This document shows, one piece after another, positions 62,558 through 64,000 of a stretch of DNA of 64,000 nt. The position numbers and the translations under genes are program-made. The notes under the pieces are model-generated. The model worked only from the letters and a program-made list of their open reading frames with translations. It was not told the origin of the DNA and ran no database searches. How positions within the stretch are numbered: position 1 is the first letter of the stretch; the number at the start of each line of letters is the position of its first letter. The DNA comes from JAIROC01 sp031553535. GTDB lineage: Bacteria; Bacteroidota; Bacteroidia; Bacteroidales; WCHB1-69. The stretch lies in NCBI GenBank assembly GCA_031553535.1, contig JAVBLM010000049.1, positions 1 through 64,000 on the forward strand, written 5' to 3'.

Positions 62558-63292
62558 TTAATAATAATAAGGCTTTTCTATTTCTTTTTTCTTTTTCACT
62601 TGTTCTGTCCTCTTTTCATTCAGCATATATACTAAATAGAATGTCAAACTATTATTGTATTGTTTTCTTGTTTCTGCGGGAGTATAGATTGTTCTGGGAT
62701 AAGAACGGGTACGAAGTGGTACCATGGAGTATTCAAACCGGAATCCGAATTTTAATTGTTGCCATATGCGGATACGTATATCCGCCATAACCGTAAAATC
62801 GTTTGGACTGAGTTGTTTGACCGTATCGTATGTTTGTTGTACATCATACTCCTGTTCTTTAGACGAGAACATTCTGTTATAGGCAAATCCAATTCCAAAA
62901 CTCCATCTTTCCCTGTCCGTATAATGTAAAAGAATAGGAATAGAAACATAATTTAATCGTAATAAATATTCAAATTTGCCTTTTGATAAGTTTGAAACAG
63001 TATCTTGGGCACTGTAATAATAGTTTTTCTTTCGGGCGCCCTTTTGATTGAGTAGGATTTCCATGCTGAAAGACCAGGGTTTATATTCCTGTCCCTTTTT
63101 AAAACTGAAAGGAAACATGACCCCTATACCGGCATGAGCACCAACCTGTCTGTATCCAACCTGTTGGTCGCCATCTACTTGCGAAAGATTGACCCCTCCG
63201 ATAATTTGTCCCTTAAAAACTTGGGCATCGGCCAAAATCAGGGTCATAAAGAATAGACAAAAAAAGAGTAACGATTTTTTAAGAAGGAGCAT
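62558..63292 (-). CDS. PorT-family-like outer-membrane beta-barrel protein
   Basis: I start at the ATG at 63292 (244 residues), where MLLLKKSLLFFCLFFMTLI forms a signal peptide ending near LADAQ; the longer frame to 63421 adds 43 unlikely residues. The mature part begins FKGQIIGGVNLSQVDGD (about 22-38) and shows eight or so strands (KFEYLLRLNYVSIPILLHY, WSFGIGFAYNRMF, LKFGFRFEYSM, SLTFYLVYMLNE). The size and start recall the PorT family, some of which serve the T9SS, but generic porins look alike. I therefore give no symbol. Confidence 0.72.
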   Translation of the reverse strand: MLLLKKSLLFFCLFFMTLILADAQVFKGQIIGGVNLSQVDGDQQVGYRQVGAHAGIGVMFPFSFKKGQEYKPWSFSMEILLNQKGARKKNYYYSAQDTVSNLSKGKFEYLLRLNYVSIPILLHYTDRERWSFGIGFAYNRMFSSKEQEYDVQQTYDTVKQLSPNDFTVMADIRIRIWQQLKFGFRFEYSMVPLRTRSYPRTIYTPAETRKQYNNSLTFYLVYMLNEKRTEQVKKKKEIEKPYYY

Positions 63293-63474
63293 ACGATTGG
63301 TATTTACATTACAAAGATATAATTTTTTTATTCTAACGGGATAAAAAAGCGAAAAGTATTTGTCCGGCAGGATTAACGTTAGAAAGTGAAATTTCGTTGG
63401 GGAACTTTTTGTTATTTTCAAAAAAACTTCAATTATTTCTTGACCTAAATTTCATTGTCAGGGATTTTTTGTGT

Positions 63475-63482
63475 TATTTTTG
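63475..63482 (+). promoter_or_regulatory. -7 box (TATTTTTG) of the purC-type gene
   Basis: TATTTTTG fits TAnnTTTG and lies 54 bases before the ATG at 63536. Confidence 0.5.
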
Positions 63483-63535
63483 CAGCTAAAATATTCAATA
63501 ATCATAATATTATCATAAATCAAAGATTTTATACT

Positions 63536-64000
63536 ATGTACGATATCAAAAATTTCGAGAAAATATATACTGGAAAAACGAAAGATGTTTATCGGTTGAC
63601 AAATGGAAGCCTTCTCCTTCAGTTCACAAATAAAACCACGATGAATGATAATGGAGAAGAAGATCCGGGTGGAAATAAAATAGGAAAAGAAGTTGCCGGA
63701 AGCGCCCGCGCGTGTATTTTGATGACGCAACACTTCTTCAAGCTGTTTGAAGATGCGGGTATTCCCACTCATCTTATTGCCGTTGATGTTGACAATCTGC
63801 AAATGGAAGTAAAACCGGTGGTTACGATTGGGAAGGAACTCTTTGTAAATGAAACCGGTGGAATTGAATGGATATGGAGAAACAGATTTACCGGCAGCTT
63901 TCGCAAGATTTTCGGACGATATAACAAAAACCTGAAAGACGGGGATGTATTTCCATTCCCGGTCGTGCATGCTACTGTAAAAGACGATGAAGCAGGTGAT
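63536..64000 (+). CDS. purC: SAICAR synthetase-type protein (PurC family), 5' part only
   Basis: The open frame from ATG at 63536 runs past the right edge (155 codons seen, no stop). It starts MYDIKNFEKIYTGKTKDVYR, the nucleotide-binding start of the PurC fold, and includes GIPTHLIAVDVDNLQMEVKP (about residues 77-96) and VVHATVKDDEAGD at the edge. PurC joins aspartate to CAIR in purine synthesis. It is the short type of PurC-like protein, with FRKIFGRY in place of the usual AAGS stretch, so it could be a second paralogue. The minus-strand frame over the same bases is only its shadow. Confidence 0.8.
   Translation, partial: MYDIKNFEKIYTGKTKDVYRLTNGSLLLQFTNKTTMNDNGEEDPGGNKIGKEVAGSARACILMTQHFFKLFEDAGIPTHLIAVDVDNLQMEVKPVVTIGKELFVNETGGIEWIWRNRFTGSFRKIFGRYNKNLKDGDVFPFPVVHATVKDDEAGD

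Noticed and set aside
63458..63970. 170-codon minus-strand frame at the right edge
   Set aside because: It lies over the plus-strand purC-type gene, whose protein is clearly recognisable, and shows no domain.

Overview
The window is chromosomal DNA of a member of the Bacteroidota, most likely order Bacteroidales. The support is a type IX secretion (T9SS) C-terminal sorting domain, PorP/SprF- and GldJ-type proteins, a TonB receptor with DUF4876 and DUF6850 partners, -7 boxes of the Bacteroidota form TAnnTTTG in front of many genes, and a flexirubin/aryl-polyene-type gene set led by a tyrosine ammonia-lyase. The presence of HydF suggests an anaerobe or facultative anaerobe with [FeFe]-hydrogenase. 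I cannot name the genus.

Layout. 1-16.2 kb: a giant T9SS-exported adhesin-like protein, a small lipoprotein, a nucleotidyltransferase overlapping a VanX-type dipeptidase, an ABC ATPase without a permease, and a three-gene outer-membrane operon (TonB receptor, DUF4876 lipoprotein, DUF6850 barrel). 16.2-32.75 kb: an integrated, AT-rich genomic island of about 16.5 kb in the 3' end of tRNA-Leu(CAA). It has a tyrosine recombinase at one end and carries a defence cargo: a RES-domain-like protein, type I R-M genes hsdR, hsdM and hsdS with an AlbA/ATPase gene inserted between M and S, an McrB-type motor, and a wrecked gene that looks like an mcrC 5' end joined to a radical-SAM 3' part. 33-44 kb: core genes (recJ, aroQ, ftsB-like, tRNA-CAU, porP-like, gldJ-like, murF, anmK, murB, a TGS-domain nucleoside kinase). 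44.6-53.9 kb: an aryl-polyene/flexirubin-like operon (tyrosine ammonia-lyase, ketoreductase, two ketosynthases plus a ketosynthase-like partner, ACP, acyltransferase, methyltransferase, dehydratase-like and thioesterase-like hotdog proteins). 53.95-57.7 kb: a separate four-gene cassette (NodB-like deacetylase, AAC(3)-like N-acyltransferase, FkbH-like protein, ACP) that looks built to swap the acyl group on an amino sugar. 58.9-64 kb: hydF, queA, a family 9 glycosyltransferase, an outer-membrane barrel, and the start of a purC-type gene.

The most unusual structure not explained by genes is a family of intergenic elements. Each has a conserved leader of about 150-220 bp followed by tandem units of exactly 42 bp, and each unit carries a short palindrome. 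Leader copies lie at 1-297 (inverted, running off the left edge), 9358-10130 and 57762-58343, and a leaderless array lies at 44259-44384. Two of the arrays share unit sequence; the array at 58 kb has different sequence but the same 42-bp period and a palindrome. A second family of REP-like palindromic repeats lies in many intergenic gaps.
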